A DNA stretch of 64,000 nucleotides. It comes from Amorphochlora amoebiformis (Eukaryota > Cercozoa > Chlorarachniophyceae). Below the pieces are notes generated by a model. That model searched no databases and was not told where the DNA came from. It saw nothing but the letters and a program-made list of their open reading frames with translations. Shown here piece after piece: positions 1 to 45,458 of this stretch. The stretch spans positions 124,001 through 188,000 of the forward strand of contig BAAHQB010000324.1 in assembly GCA_054601695.1 (NCBI GenBank), written 5' to 3'. Each line of letters begins with the position of its first letter. Positions within the stretch are counted from its first letter, which is position 1. The position numbers and the translations under genes were made by a program.

Positions 1-64
<64 letters not shown>

Positions 65-69
65 GTATT

Positions 70-115
<46 letters not shown>

Positions 116-137
116 ATATATATATATTATATATAAA

Positions 138-288
138 GGTCCCCGTATCCAACTGTCGTCATTGTTACTACCTATATATATGTATATACATTTAATTATA
201 TATATATATATAATATATATATATATAATATATATATAATATATAAAGGTCCCCGTATCCAACTGTCGTCATTGTTACTACCTACCTA

Positions 289-334
<46 letters not shown>

Positions 335-378
335 AAGGTCTCCGTATCCATCTGTCGTCATAGTTATACTACCTATAT
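138..378 (-). repeat. Three truncated copies of the K+-channel selectivity-filter exon
   Basis: Minus-strand copies at about 138-171, 248-291 and 338-376. Each begins with an acceptor-like TAG and reads [12 protein letters not shown] before dissolving into AT repeat; none has a recognisable donor. The third copy is decayed (TDGYGD, with an in-frame TAA). They look like 5'-edge duplicates of the next exon of K+ channel 1, whose full-length version is expected outside the window. Confidence 0.75.
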
Positions 379-402
379 ATTATATATATACATTTATGTA
401 TA

Positions 403-433
<31 letters not shown>

Positions 434-471
434 CTATATATATATTTATATATATATATATATATATATTT

Positions 472-561
<90 letters not shown>

Positions 562-695
562 ATATATATATATCATATATATATATATAATATATTGATA
601 ATCTTTAACCATACATTTATGTCTCGTACGAATATATTATATATATATAATCTATATACATATATTTTATTTGTTTGTATATATATACAGATATA

Positions 696-777
<82 letters not shown>

Positions 778-781
778 TATA

Positions 782-823
<42 letters not shown>

Positions 824-850
824 ATATACATACATATCTATATTATATAC

Positions 851-877
851 CATCCTGTAGCATGTATCAGGAATAGA
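851..877 (-). repeat. Copy of the 3' end of the pore-helix exon with donor
   Basis: Repeats the last ~25 nt of exon 1178-1230 including its GTATAT donor (minus strand reads [13 protein letters not shown]). It lies downstream of the true exon in the gene direction. Confidence 0.7.
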
Positions 878-894
878 ACAAAAAGAAATATATG

Positions 895-940
<46 letters not shown>

Positions 941-964
941 CCAAATATATGTATATAAATATAC

Positions 965-1037
<73 letters not shown>

Positions 1038-1177
1038 CCAAATATATGTATATAAATATACAATATATATATATATATATTTATATATTTATATATACAT
1101 ATCTATATCTATCTATATATAGATATATATATTTACACATATCTATACACAGATATCTACATATCTAAATTATATAC

Positions 1178-8042
<6,865 letters not shown>

Positions 8043-8229
8043 CTAATTAAACACAAAAACAGTACATCAACACACATCTCACAACCTTGAGTATATAGAT
8101 ATACATTGCCTTATATATATATGTATTTCTTCAATAAGTACATTAACACTCATCTCATAACCTTGAGTATATAGATATACATTGCCTTATATATATAGAT
8201 GTAATCTAGTACATATGTATATATGAATA

Positions 8230-8288
<59 letters not shown>

Positions 8289-8377
8289 CAAACACACACA
8301 CACACACACATTATATATATATATATATATATATTTGATGTATTTATATAAATAAACATATTTATATTTATACATAC

Positions 8378-8414
<37 letters not shown>

Positions 8415-8449
8415 TGGCCTGTATGATGTATATCTACTTCATATCCAAC

Positions 8450-8508
8450 CGTTATTTGTGATTGAAATTGTGGTCACGACAAAAATGGGGTTTGACTTAG
8501 CCAAATTA
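8450..8508 (-). CDS. Candidate exon upstream of K+ channel 1
   Basis: Open minus-strand stretch with an acceptor (ATGTAG) and a donor (GTTGGA), encoding [18 protein letters not shown]. Phase is 2 in and 1 out, so at least one more exon is needed before S1 exon 8003-8042. The plus strand reads [16 protein letters not shown] here but has no acceptor AG nearby, so the minus reading is preferred. Confidence 0.35.
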
Positions 8509-8512
8509 CTAC

Positions 8513-8558
<46 letters not shown>

Positions 8559-8783
8559 CCTCCCTCCCTGTCTTGTCTTTGTTTCTCTGCTCCTCTCTCT
8601 ACTACGCTTAGGCTTAGAGTTAGGGTTAGGATCAGATTATTCAGTATGTTTAGCCCTAGTGGGGCTGCTATGCTGGGAGCGACGGTTAGGGTTAGGGTTA
8701 GGGTTAGGGTTAGGGTTAGGGTTAGATTACCATCGGGATATACGTAACGGCGTCACCCTCAAACGTCAAGAACGCCTGGGGAG

Positions 8784-8843
<60 letters not shown>

Positions 8844-8911
8844 ATGTATGTGTATATATTTGCATTATTATGCATTTTATGTACATATACGTATTTTTGT
8901 AGATAGTAACA

Positions 8912-8992
<81 letters not shown>

Positions 8993-9000
8993 TTATACAG

Positions 9001-9380
9001 GGAGAGAGAGAGAGAAAAAAAAAAAAAGAAAGTTTGAGAAGAGACAAGAAAGAGAGAACAAGAAACAGAGCAAGAAAGAGAGCAAGCAAGAAGAGAGCAA
9101 GAAAGAGAGCAAGAAGAGAGCAAGAAAGAACGAGAAAGAGAGCAAGAAAGAGGGCATAAGGGATCAAGAAAGAGAGCAAGAAAGAGAGCGAGAAAGAGAG
9201 CAAGAAAGAGAGCAACAAAGGGAGCAAGAAGAAAGAGAGCAAGAAGAAAGAGAGCAAGAAGATAGAGAGCAAGAAGAAAGAGAGCAAGAAGAAAGAGAGC
9301 AAGAAGAAAGAGAGCAAGAAGATAGGGAGCAAGAAGAAATAGAGCAAGAGGAAAGAGAGCAAGAAAGAGCGCACGCTCTT
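9001..9380. repeat. Purine satellite (AGAGAGCAAGAA)n
   Basis: About 380 bp of tandem AGAGAGCAAGAA-type units after a GAGA/poly-A stretch. Frames across it (Ser/Leu-rich on minus, Arg/Lys-rich on plus) are repeat translations. Confidence 0.95.
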
Positions 9381-9425
9381 TTTTTTTTTATGTACGATTT
9401 TTTATTTTTTTTTTTAATGTGCGAC

Positions 9426-9485
9426 CTTCTCGATGAAATTCGAGCCATTTCGGGGGTACCAAGAAGACACTTCTACTTCGTTTTC
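9426..9485 (-). CDS. Candidate exon, unassigned (possibly 5' part of K+ channel 1)
   Basis: A 60-nt open minus-strand island with acceptor (ATGTAG) and donor (AAG/GTCGCA), phase 0 on both sides, encoding [20 protein letters not shown]. It lies between the stop of K+ channel 2 (9943) and S1 of channel 1, on the same strand, so it may be an N-terminal cytoplasmic exon of channel 1. No family recognised. Confidence 0.4.
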
Positions 9486-9548
9486 CTACATATAATCATA
9501 TGTATGTATATATATATATATTATGTATATATATGTATATATATAAGT

Positions 9549-9602
<54 letters not shown>

Positions 9603-9653
9603 GTGTGTGTGTAAATAAAAATATGTATATATATATATATATATATATACATA

Positions 9654-9744
<91 letters not shown>

Positions 9745-9747
9745 TAT

Positions 9748-9884
<137 letters not shown>

Positions 9885-9942
9885 TATGTATATATATTTA
9901 CATATACGTATACATACAGTATCCTCCTGGTTTTTCCGAGCC

Positions 9943-21036
<11,094 letters not shown>

Positions 21037-23000
21037 GGGAACTCCTGGGGAGGGGGACGGGGTAGCGGACGCAAGGAGCAAACACCCGCCACGATAGGGG
21101 AATATTAATTCGGCTGCTTGGAACACGAAACAGTGTGATATCAGGGGGTGTCACGATGAAGAGGTCCTTTCTTAGGTGATATAACCTAGATTTGCAAAGC
21201 ACTAATTTGTTGAATACTCCTAACAAAATATCACAGTTTTCAAAGTTTCAACATAAGTGACCTCTAAGCGACAAAAATTGTTCACTTATTAATTTGAAAT
21301 TATCTAAATATATTGGTCTGTTGTCCGAATCTGGACAAATTTGAAATATAAATAACATCAAAGAATGCGATTTTGCCAAAAAAAAAAAGCTCAAACTACA
21401 GTTTCAGAAATATGAGACAGCTCGTTGCCTGCTGCTCAGCAGCTGCTGCCATGGTGAGTGTCGCTGCGCGCCAGTCTTGAAGCCCTGACCCACCGCCGCG
21501 TCGGCATCCTTCGCCCATAGCGTGGGAAATGAGTGGCTTTTTCGATTTCTTCTCATGAATCTTAGACTGATTGTAAACAATCTCTGGGATATCCAGTGAT
21601 CTCCAGAGATCTCCAGCGATCTCCAACAGGCGTTGAAGAATAGTTTGTGACCTTCTTATGTTGTTCGTATCATGTTGGTGTGCTTTTTAATTTTTATAAC
21701 AATTTGTACACATTATTATTACATATAATATACAGATGTAAAAATATTGTGTTTTATATATACATTAGGACTAGGATTAGGCTATCGGTTTCTCCTCTAT
21801 TATAATTACCACCACTATGCTATACTACTAACATTACAATGCTACGATAGCATACACAGGACTATAATCATGATGTATACACTATTATGTAACGTATTCA
21901 TTAATATTACAAGCTACAACTACAACTCGTATCGGAAGAAAAAAACTGTCCTCAAGCAAGTAGCATTGAGGTTAACATTACATACTACGCGGTGAAGAGA
22001 AGTCACACAAAGAGCCCGACATCCAGGCTGTTGTTGTAATACTAGAATATTGTGATAATGTGACAGGAGCTGTTACCGTTATATATACGAGCTGCCATTG
22101 TTGAAAAAGTGTCACGTTGAATTTTGCAATCATATATTGAAATATTACGGAGCGAATGCTGTCAGATGGACAGATAACATTGTAATTGTACATGTAATCG
22201 TGGATGGACTCAGTGGCTGATGGTCAAAAAATGCCGTTTGCTGTAAATATACACAATAATATATTGCAAGACTGCAGTTGTAGCACAACTTAGTCGATTG
22301 ATACACATTCTACCAAACTGTCAAATAACGTGTTACTATCGTATATATCATTCACTGCCGCATACATCAGAAATACATCACCGCATATATCCGCAAACAT
22401 CTGCATAAACCCGCATACATCCGCAAATATCCGCATATATCACGAACTTGACAGATGCGATGCCGTTATCTAAACAGCGTGTCGGCAATGACTCGGCATA
22501 CCGAAAAAAAAAGCGGGAAAGAGGGGAAATTCTGCGCTTATCGCGACCGAGCATGTCATCATCATGCCGCTTTAACCTTAGAGGTTAAAAAACAACAACG
22601 TCGTCCAAAGCCGACAAATTCAGGGAAAAATTAAAGAACTATTTTTTCGTAATTCCACCGAATTCCAACCGAGCGTTTCAAGCTTAAAAAAGCACGCAGG
22701 AACGCCATGGTTGCCCAATGCCCGATGCCCTGCGTGGCCATGAGCGATGCGATGCATTTCCACCGCGAATTATTTTTTTCTTGTAGCTTTTTAGGAAAAT
22801 TCTCGATACATAGGGAGAAGAGGGGGGCGTAGAAATTCCAGGAGAGCGTGAGGGGGGGGGGGAGAGAGGGATTTGGTTTTTCCGGGTCGGTTTTCATTCG
22901 GGGTCGTTTGGAAGCAGATGTGATAGTTTATGTTATGTGTGCATGTGTGTGTCATGTACGTACGTGTATTTGGTAATGATGAAAGACTTGAATGGAGTTT
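21037..23000. other. Largely repeat-free region, no gene recognised
   Basis: About 2 kb with near-normal base composition upstream of the K+ channel 2 start codon, so it should contain that gene's promoter. Frames present (for example minus 21396-21626 and minus 22631-22897) are short, resemble no family I know and lack consistent splice borders. CCGCATA-type short repeats occur at 22355-22445. Confidence 0.5.
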
Positions 23001-23062
23001 TTCAGTTTTTTGTTGGAAAAATGTCAATATGTATATGTATATATATATGTTATATAGGTGTG

Positions 23063-23233
<171 letters not shown>

Positions 23234-23281
23234 TTCAGAGCGATGACTCAAAGGAAGACAGAGGTTTACTGGTACATTCAT

Positions 23282-23337
<56 letters not shown>

Positions 23338-23375
23338 TATATATATATATATATATATGAATGTATATTTATGTA

Positions 23376-23407
<32 letters not shown>

Positions 23408-23506
23408 AATATATATATATATAGGATAGCATTATACATCTTTAGGAGTTTGAGACATTCGCGTTGAAGTACATATACATATATGTCTATGTATTATTTA
23501 TATATG

Positions 23507-23564
<58 letters not shown>

Positions 23565-23690
23565 CATATATATTTATATATATATAATATATAATATATA
23601 ATGTATATATATAGTTATATATCTTAATAGGTTGAAACCCCTCGCACATTCCTCCAAAGACATAGGGACATTATAGATAGAGGTATATAA

Positions 23691-23739
<49 letters not shown>

Positions 23740-23770
23740 TATATATATTATTTATATATATATATAAAAA

Positions 23771-24440
23771 TGAAATACTAATAACAGCGATAAAAATAAA
23801 AAAATATCGGAAAAATTATTAATTATTCGCTGAGACGATGGCTATGGCATGGAGAGAAGATGAAATAGTAATAACAGCGATAAAAATAAAAAAAATATCG
23901 GAAAAAATATTTAATTTTTCGAAGAGGCGATGGCTATGGCATGGAGAGAAGGAGATGAAATACTAATAACAGCGATAAAAATAAAAAAATATCGGAAAAA
24001 ATATTAATTATTCGCAGAGGCGATGGCTATGGCATGGAGAGAAGGAGATGAAATACTAATAACAGCGATAAAAATAAAAAAAAATATCGGAAAAAATATT
24101 TAATTATTCGCAGAGGCGATGGCTATCGCATGGAGAGAAGGAGATGAAATACTAACAACAGCGATAAAAATAAAAAAAAATATCGGAAAAAATATTTAAT
24201 TATTCGCAGAGGCGATGGCTATCGCATGGAGAGAAGGAGATGAAATACTAACAACAGCGATAAAAATAAAAAAAAATATCGGAAAAAATATTTAATTATT
24301 CGCAGAGGCGATGGCTATCGCATGGAGAGAAGGAGATGAAATACTAATAACAGCGATAAAAATAAAAAAATATCGGAAAAAATATTAATTATTCGCAGAG
24401 GCGATGGCTATCGCATGGAGAGAAGGAGATGAAATATTAT
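23771..24440. repeat. Tandem repeat, ~90-96-bp period, about 7 copies
   Basis: Units start near 23771, 23861, 23956, 24049, 24145, 24241 and 24337, with a partial one at 24430. Each carries TGAAATACTAATAACAGCG, an A-rich block, TATCGG, ATTATTCGCAGAGGCGATGG and CATGGAGAGAAGG. Length differences come from A-run variation. Copies are about 95% alike, so the array is probably recent. No frame is conserved across units. Confidence 0.95.
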
Positions 24441-24520
24441 TTGACTATAAGGGAGGCGTTCGAAAAGGGTAGCTGTATGTATGTTACATATATTTAGTAT
24501 GTATGTATATGAATGCATGA

Positions 24521-24628
<108 letters not shown>

Positions 24629-24832
24629 GTGTGTATATATATAGTACATATGTATATGGATATGTAAATATATATACATCAATATATATATATATATATA
24701 TATAAACATATATATATACACATATATTATATAATATATATATATATATATACATGTTACTTCCGTAGAGTGATAGAAGTTCTATACACTGAAGACAATA
24801 AAGATAATCATATGGGGTAATCCCAACCCTAG

Positions 24833-25202
24833 CCCTAACCCTAACCCTAACCCTAACCCTAACCCTAACCCTAACCCTAACCCTAACCCTAACCCTAACC
24901 CTAACCCATCAAAATCAACGTATTCCACGCGCAAAAACACAAGAACGCCGAATTATTCAAATTTTTTTCCCTCCCACACCCATAGCTAGTAACACGTGTG
25001 CATTCCCAGACATCATGTAAACCGGACACATCAGGTCCATTTGGTTATGTATAATATGTATTATGTGTATCTGAATACATATACATTCTCTCTTCTCTCC
25101 CTCTCCCTCTCCTCTCTGTCTCTCTCCTCTCTCGCTCTCTCTCCTCTCCTCTCTTTCTCTCTCCTCTCTGTTTCTCTCTCCCCTCCTCTCCTCTCTCCCC
25201 TC

Positions 25203-25236
<34 letters not shown>

Positions 25237-25475
25237 CTCTCCTCTACACAATAGCCCCAAAAAGTGGCGTATTCAATGACCCCTAGGGCTAAGACGTGCT
25301 GAATAATCTCGTCCTAGCCTAACCCTAACCCTAACCCTAACCCTAACCCTAACCCTAACCCTAACCCCAACCTAACCCTGATCCTAACCCTAACCCTAAC
25401 CCTAACCCTAACTCCAGAATTCGACTAAACTTTGACAAGGTAAGATTAGGGTTAGGGTTAGGGTTAGGGTTAGGT
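24833..25475. repeat. Interstitial telomere-type tracts around a CT-rich block
   Basis: CCCTAA runs at 24833-24906 and 25315-25412, a CT microsatellite at 25086-25235, a dispersed-repeat member near 25262-25315, and a short TTAGGG run at 25445-25475 in the opposite orientation. Confidence 0.9.
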
Positions 25476-25836
25476 TTTGGGGTTCATTTATTAATTTTGC
25501 GCGTTAATTCTGATTGCTTATGTATGCGATATATCATGAAATATCTATAATTAGTGTATTTAAATACGATTCTTGTGTTATTTGACCTCGTAAAGTGTAT
25601 AATATCATAATAAAAAATATCTCTCTTTAATCTATCTAACCCTAATCCTAATTTTAGTAACCTTTATGGCTACCCTAGCTAATATATATATATATATATA
25701 TATATATGCTTATATATGTATATTTTTATATGTATATATGTATATATAATACACATATACATATATATATATATATATGATTATATTTATGTCTGTATAT
25801 CTATATGTATATAAATGTATACATACATATATTATG

Positions 25837-25914
<78 letters not shown>

Positions 25915-25989
25915 TAATCATATCATACATATATATATATACATATATAATATGTATACATATGTGTGCGTGTGTGCAACATATACGTG

Positions 25990-26027
<38 letters not shown>

Positions 26028-26184
26028 AACATACATACATATGTATATATATATATATATATTATATATGTATATCATATCATATATCTATATAATATGT
26101 ATATACATATACATATACATGCATATATATATATATATGTATATGTTGTATTTTTACACATTTATTTATTTAAATATGATATCT

Positions 26185-26220
26185 TCTCCTTCTCACTCTC
26201 TCTTCCTCTCTCTCTCTCTC

Positions 26221-26253
<33 letters not shown>

Positions 26254-26303
26254 ACCTATATATGTCTCTCTCCACCTATCTATCTCTCTCTCCCTCTCTC
26301 TCG

Positions 26304-26334
<31 letters not shown>

Positions 26335-26408
26335 TATCCTCTCTCTCTCACTCACTCACTCACTCTCTCTCTCTCTATCTCTCTCCCTCTCTCTCGATCT
26401 CTCTCTGA

Positions 26409-26456
<48 letters not shown>

Positions 26457-26578
26457 TTCTCTATCTCTCTCTTTCTGTGTCTCTGTATCTATCTATCTAT
26501 CTCTCTCCCTCTGTCTCTCTCTCTATCTATCTCTCTCTCTCTCTCTCCTCTCTCTTTCTTTCTCTCTCTCTCTCTCAC

Positions 26579-26610
<32 letters not shown>

Positions 26611-26821
26611 ACTCACTCTCTCTCTCTCTCTCTCTATCTGTCTCACTCTCTCTCGATCTCTCTCTGATCTCTCTCTCTCTCTCTCCTCTCTCTTTCTCTC
26701 TCTCCTCTCTCTCTCTCTCTCCCTCAATCTCGATCTCTCTCTCTATCTATCTCTGTATCTCTCTCTATGTATCTATCTATCTATCTATCTCACTCTCTCT
26801 CTCTCTGTCTCTGTCCCTTCT

Positions 26822-26857
<36 letters not shown>

Positions 26858-27675
26858 CCTCTCTCTGTATATATATCTCTATCTATCTCACTCTTTGTAT
26901 CCCTCTCTCTCACCCTCTCTCTTTCTATCTCTCTCTCTCTATCTCTCTATATCCCTCTCTCTCTCACCCTCTCTCTGTATCTCTCTCTCACTCACTCTCT
27001 ATCTCTCTATCCCTCTCTCTCTCACCCTCTCTCTGTATCTCTCTCTCTCACTCTCTCTATCTCTCTATCCCTCTCTCTCTCTCACCCTCTCTCTGTTATC
27101 TCTCTCTCACTCTCTCTATCTCTCTCTCCCTATCTCTCTCTGTCTCACCCTCTCTCTATATCTCTCTCTCTCTCACTCTCTCTATCTCTCTCTATCCCTC
27201 TCTCTCACCCTCTCTCTTTCTATCTCACTCTCTCTATCTCTCTCTATCCCTCTCTCTCTCACCCTCTCTCTGTTTCTCTCTCTCTCTCTCACTCTCTCTA
27301 TCTCTCTATCCCTCTCTCTCTCACCCTCTCTCTGTTATCTCTCTCTCACCCTCTCTATCTCTCTCTCCCTATCTCTCTCTGTCTCACCCTCTCTCTATAT
27401 ATATATCTCTCTCACTCTCTCTATCTCTCTCTATCCCTCTCTCTCACCCTCTCTCTTTCTATCTCACTCTCTCTATCTCTCTCTATCCCTCTCTCTCTCA
27501 CCCTCTCTGTTTCTCTCTCTCTCTCTCTCACTCTCTCTATCTCTCTATCCCTCTCTCTCACCCTCTCTCTTTATCTCTCTCTCACTCTCTCTATCTCTCT
27601 CTCCCTATCTCTCTCTGTCTCACCCTCTCTCTATATCTCTCTCACACACTCTCTATATCTCTCTCTGTCTCTGTC
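26185..27675. repeat. 1.5-kb CT satellite
   Basis: (CT)n with interspersed ATCT and CACCCTCTCTCT units. From about 26890 onward a ~60-70-bp higher-order unit (CTCACTCTCTCTATCTCT, then CCCTCTCTCTCTCACCC) recurs about ten times. The long Ser/Leu frames in all three plus frames are repeat translations. Confidence 0.97.
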
Positions 27676-27738
27676 TTGTTTTGGTGCGGATGTGTACACA
27701 CGTGTCGTTAGAGCTTCCACGTTACCCAAAGGTATTAA

Positions 27739-27830
<92 letters not shown>

Positions 27831-27874
27831 ATATATGTAATATACAGTAAATAATTTATAATATGTAATATACG

Positions 27875-27939
<65 letters not shown>

Positions 27940-27986
27940 GTGTCGTTAGAGGATCCACGTTACCCAAAGGTATTATCTCCTTCCCA

Positions 27987-28018
<32 letters not shown>

Positions 28019-28130
28019 GAAATATATATATACACATATATACGTATATATAATATGTAATATGTAATATGTAATATATATATATATAGATACATGTATA
28101 TATATATATATATTACATATATATATACAC

Positions 28131-28168
<38 letters not shown>

Positions 28169-28181
28169 TGTAATGAGAATA

Positions 28182-28218
<37 letters not shown>

Positions 28219-28335
28219 GATATATATATATGTACGTGTATATGTATGTGTATATGTAATGTGTATTTATGTATACTACATTATATTATATATACATACA
28301 TACATATATATATATATATAACCCCCCCCCCTCAG

Positions 28336-28857
28336 GAACTCTCCCCTCATTTACACCACTGAACCAACCAAAGACCTCAAGCGAAATCCCGACTACGTAG
28401 ACTACCACGTAGACTACCACGAAGACTACGTAGACACCCACATCAGCCACGTAGACACCCATTTGGACCACGTAGACCCCAACCACGTCCAACACGTAGC
28501 CAGGAATGTCCACGTAGACAGAAACAGACACGTGGACAGAAGAAACCACGTAGACAGGAGTGTCCACGTAGACAGGAGTGTCCACGTAGACAGGAGTGTC
28601 CACGAAGACAGGAATGACCGCTTAGATAGGAGTGTCCACGAAGACAGGAGTGTCCACGTAGACAGAAGTGACCGCGTAGACAGGAGTGTCCACGTAGACA
28701 GAAGTGTCCATGTAGACAGGAGTGTCCACGTAGGCAGGAGTGTCCACGTAGGCAGGAGTGTCCACGTAGACAGGAGTGACCACGTAGGCAGAAGCGTCCA
28801 CGTAGACAGGGATGGAGAGAGTAAGGGGAGGAGATTGGGCAAGTCTGGAGCGAAGAG
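28336..28857 (+). CDS. Exon with coding 18-bp minisatellite (Arg-Ser-Val-His-Val-Asp repeats), unrecognised gene
   Basis: Open 522-nt plus exon, phase 2 in and 2 out, with a strong acceptor (nine C then CTCAG) and a GTATTA donor. The N-terminal part ([20 protein letters not shown]) is followed by irregular YHVDY and THISHVDTH units, then about 16 tandem RSVHVD-type hexapeptides with [12 protein letters not shown] and RSVHVG variants, ending [14 protein letters not shown]. The unit is GTCCACGTAGACAGGAGT. Other frames are also open because 18 is a multiple of three; this frame is chosen because it continues through the non-repetitive flanks to good splice sites. Possible companion exons on the same strand: about 23239-23271 ([11 protein letters not shown]), 27705-27731 (LPRYPK) with a 3'-edge copy at about 27940-27980, and a terminal exon near 29093-29176 ([20 protein letters not shown] then stop). 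His/Asp-rich repeats might bind metal; function unknown. Confidence 0.55.
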
Positions 28858-28887
28858 GTATTATTTTCAGATGTTTATGTATGTGTG

Positions 28888-28967
<80 letters not shown>

Positions 28968-29030
28968 ATATACAAATATGTGCATACAAAATATAAATAT
29001 ATATATATATACATATATATATATACAATA

Positions 29031-29066
<36 letters not shown>

Positions 29067-29146
29067 TTTAAATATATTAATATTCACACATAGACTATCT
29101 ATATCGTGTACGCGAGTACATGTACGAAACCGACGACATCATGCCG

Positions 29147-30481
<1,335 letters not shown>

Positions 30482-30967
30482 AGTTTTTTTGGAGAGCTTT
30501 AGGCATATAAATTAAAAAATTAATCATTAATTAGTCCCAGCTATATAATATTTTGATACAGAGACTGAACAGTCAAGTATTACCTAGATTACATGCACAC
30601 CGTCGATATCTTGCACGTAAATGTTGCAATTACCAGCATCACACGTACTAGTACTGGGAGTAAAGGAGGCCTAGCAATGTTTGTCTAGTTTGTACATACT
30701 AGATATAAGTAGACTATCCTCTATACATGCATGTAACAATATACGTACTAGTTGTACTAAGTTACTCACTATATATATCACAAAGTTACTAGTATTAGTC
30801 TACTAAGTCTAGTAGATACTATAGATATATCATACGTATATGATATGTTCTTGTGGTTGTCAAAGATGTACATATGAACGCTTAGAATTATTTACAACTT
30901 GACAATGCTTAAATTTTAAATGTCTACTAACCAGAGTACTGCCTCGATGATCAGGAATCAGGACTCT

Positions 30968-31552
30968 TCAACGCTTATCAAACATTTTGACAAGCCTAGA
31001 ATGAGCCAAGTTTGAGGCTCGTTTAGGGCGTTCCTTCCTAGCCTCCGTCGCGCAGGCCTGGGGATTCGATTTGCGCTCCTTTTCTCTCTTGACCCTCTGG
31101 TCGCTCCTCTTCTCAAGATCCCTTTTTTTCCTCTCCAAGCCAGGACACTTGTGGTGTTCGGCGTGCCTGTGTTTAATACAGTAGTTCTGGTTGCAGAACT
31201 TGCAGATGATTTCGTCAAACTCCCTTCGCTTGCATTGCTTCCCGCTCGGCTTAATGAAGGTGCACCGATGAGGCTTCTCGACCTTAAACTTCTTGCACTC
31301 GCCCGACTCGAAATGACGCTTGAATAGCTCCGGAAGTGTCTCGTTTCCTTTTTGGACTATCGATCGCTTACAGTCTTGGCAGACTGCAACGACGGGGGCC
31401 CTAGGAGGTGTATAGTGCTGGCACTCGTGCTTCTCCGGAAGCCGATGTTCTACGCAAAAATTGTGCTTGCAATGCCCGCAGCGGAATGGAAGGAAATCCA
31501 ACTTGCGGCAATCTTCGAGATGGCAGTGCTTTCCAATGTGTGTGAGATCCAT
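30968..31552 (-). CDS. AN1-type zinc-finger protein, ZFAND2 (AIRAP/AIRAPL)-like
   Basis: Single exon, 194 codons plus stop. AN1 finger 1 spans residues ~10-44 (Cys10, Cys15, Cys25, Cys28, Cys33, His36, His42, Cys44), with the family signature KLDFLPFRCGHC and NFCVEHRLPEKHEC. A middle segment VCQDCKRSIVQ...HFESGECK matches the Cys/His linker of ZFAND2. AN1 finger 2 has CTFIKPSGKQCKRREFDEI, then CKFCNQNYCIKHRH and HHKCPG. The C-terminal ~50 residues are basic, and no ubiquitin-interacting motif is seen. Family members assist the proteasome and p97 during arsenite or protein stress; cytosolic. The ATG at 31552 is chosen because MDLTHIGKHC aligns with family starts; the frame is open 38 codons farther upstream. 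Head-to-head with the PAP gene. Confidence 0.95.
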   Translation of the reverse strand: MDLTHIGKHCHLEDCRKLDFLPFRCGHCKHNFCVEHRLPEKHECQHYTPPRAPVVAVCQDCKRSIVQKGNETLPELFKRHFESGECKKFKVEKPHRCTFIKPSGKQCKRREFDEIICKFCNQNYCIKHRHAEHHKCPGLERKKRDLEKRSDQRVKREKERKSNPQACATEARKERPKRASNLAHSRLVKMFDKR

Positions 31553-31796
31553 GGTGTGGCTTGTCAGAAAATGTGAAAAAGCGGAAGCCACAGAAAAGGC
31601 AGGCGGAACCCTCTGAAACCACTCTGAGTTCGAGAATATTCCAGAACTTCGCCCTTCGGAATCCAAATCAGATATTTATTTCGATATCAAATATATTAAA
31701 ATAACTTAATATAAATCTCTTAGATATAAGCATATTTGAAGTCTAATATCTCTTATAAGCCGAATTTCGGAACCCACAAAACAGAAACGCGGCAAA
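31553..31796. promoter_or_regulatory. Divergent intergenic region, ZFAND2-like / PAP
   Basis: 244 bp between two outward-facing start codons, so it must hold both promoters. AT-rich words lie at 31678-31745 with GC-richer flanks. No specific motif identified. Confidence 0.6.
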
Positions 31797-44640
<12,844 letters not shown>

Positions 44641-44718
44641 TATGATCCCAGTGGGGTCCAGTCTAATAGCGAGCGCGAGTGAGATTAGTTCCGAGCCAGG
44701 CTGCGATAATGGTGCATG

Positions 44719-44781
<63 letters not shown>

Positions 44782-44888
44782 ATGTATATGTATGTATGTA
44801 TGTGTGTATATAATTTATGTGTATGTCAACACTCAATATAATACAGTGTAAATACACATGTATATATATGTGTACATGTGTGTATGTG

Positions 44889-44935
<47 letters not shown>

Positions 44936-45458
44936 TATATACATGTATGACGACGTACGAAACAAAACCTCCTGCGGTAGTCCTACCCGAGGTGTTAATA
45001 TTACGATATGCATTTATCCGATCGTTGATATAGCTACAGCTATCTAGAGGAAAATCTAGAAAATAGTAGTGAGATAAAATATATTTATGATTGTATTTTA
45101 TAGTAGAATAAAAGTAGAATTAATATCATATCTAGCTGGTATGCTAGAGTAGTATGATCGTCACTACTACTAGACTGGTATCAGCTAGATCAGATCCAGA
45201 TCTATTACTAGATTCTAGCTATACTAGTATATTCTATCCCGGTAGTCCGGGCGAGGTCGTAATAAAATCTAGAAAATAGTATTCAAGGAAATGAAAATAT
45301 GCTTGTTGGCAATGACTCATAATTATTTTCAACTTGACGCGGGGTCAGTGACCAACTATCTAACAACCCGAATGATCGCCTACACATATGCTATAACATT
45401 ATTGCCGCTGCCTCCGACGAGAAAGCGAGATTTTGACCAGAGATAAGACACTGAAGCC
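44641..45458. other. Intergenic, 3' ends of PAP and akirin genes converge
   Basis: No gene seen. An AT/GT microsatellite occupies 44720-44935. The stretch 45050-45250 is rich in CTAG palindromes (for example ACTAGTATATT), a feature also seen at 30650-30830 and 62380-62580. Confidence 0.6.

Noticed and set aside
8458-8530. Plus-strand K+-channel S2-like exon ([16 protein letters not shown])
   Set aside because: No acceptor AG upstream within the island; the minus-strand reading has both splice borders and matches the neighbouring gene's strand.
23771-24440. CRISPR array
   Set aside because: Units are contiguous without variable spacers, and the DNA is eukaryotic.
26041-27854. Ser/Leu-rich plus-strand frames up to 443 codons
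   Set aside because: All three frames of the CT satellite are open because CT repeats contain no stop; no splice or start context.
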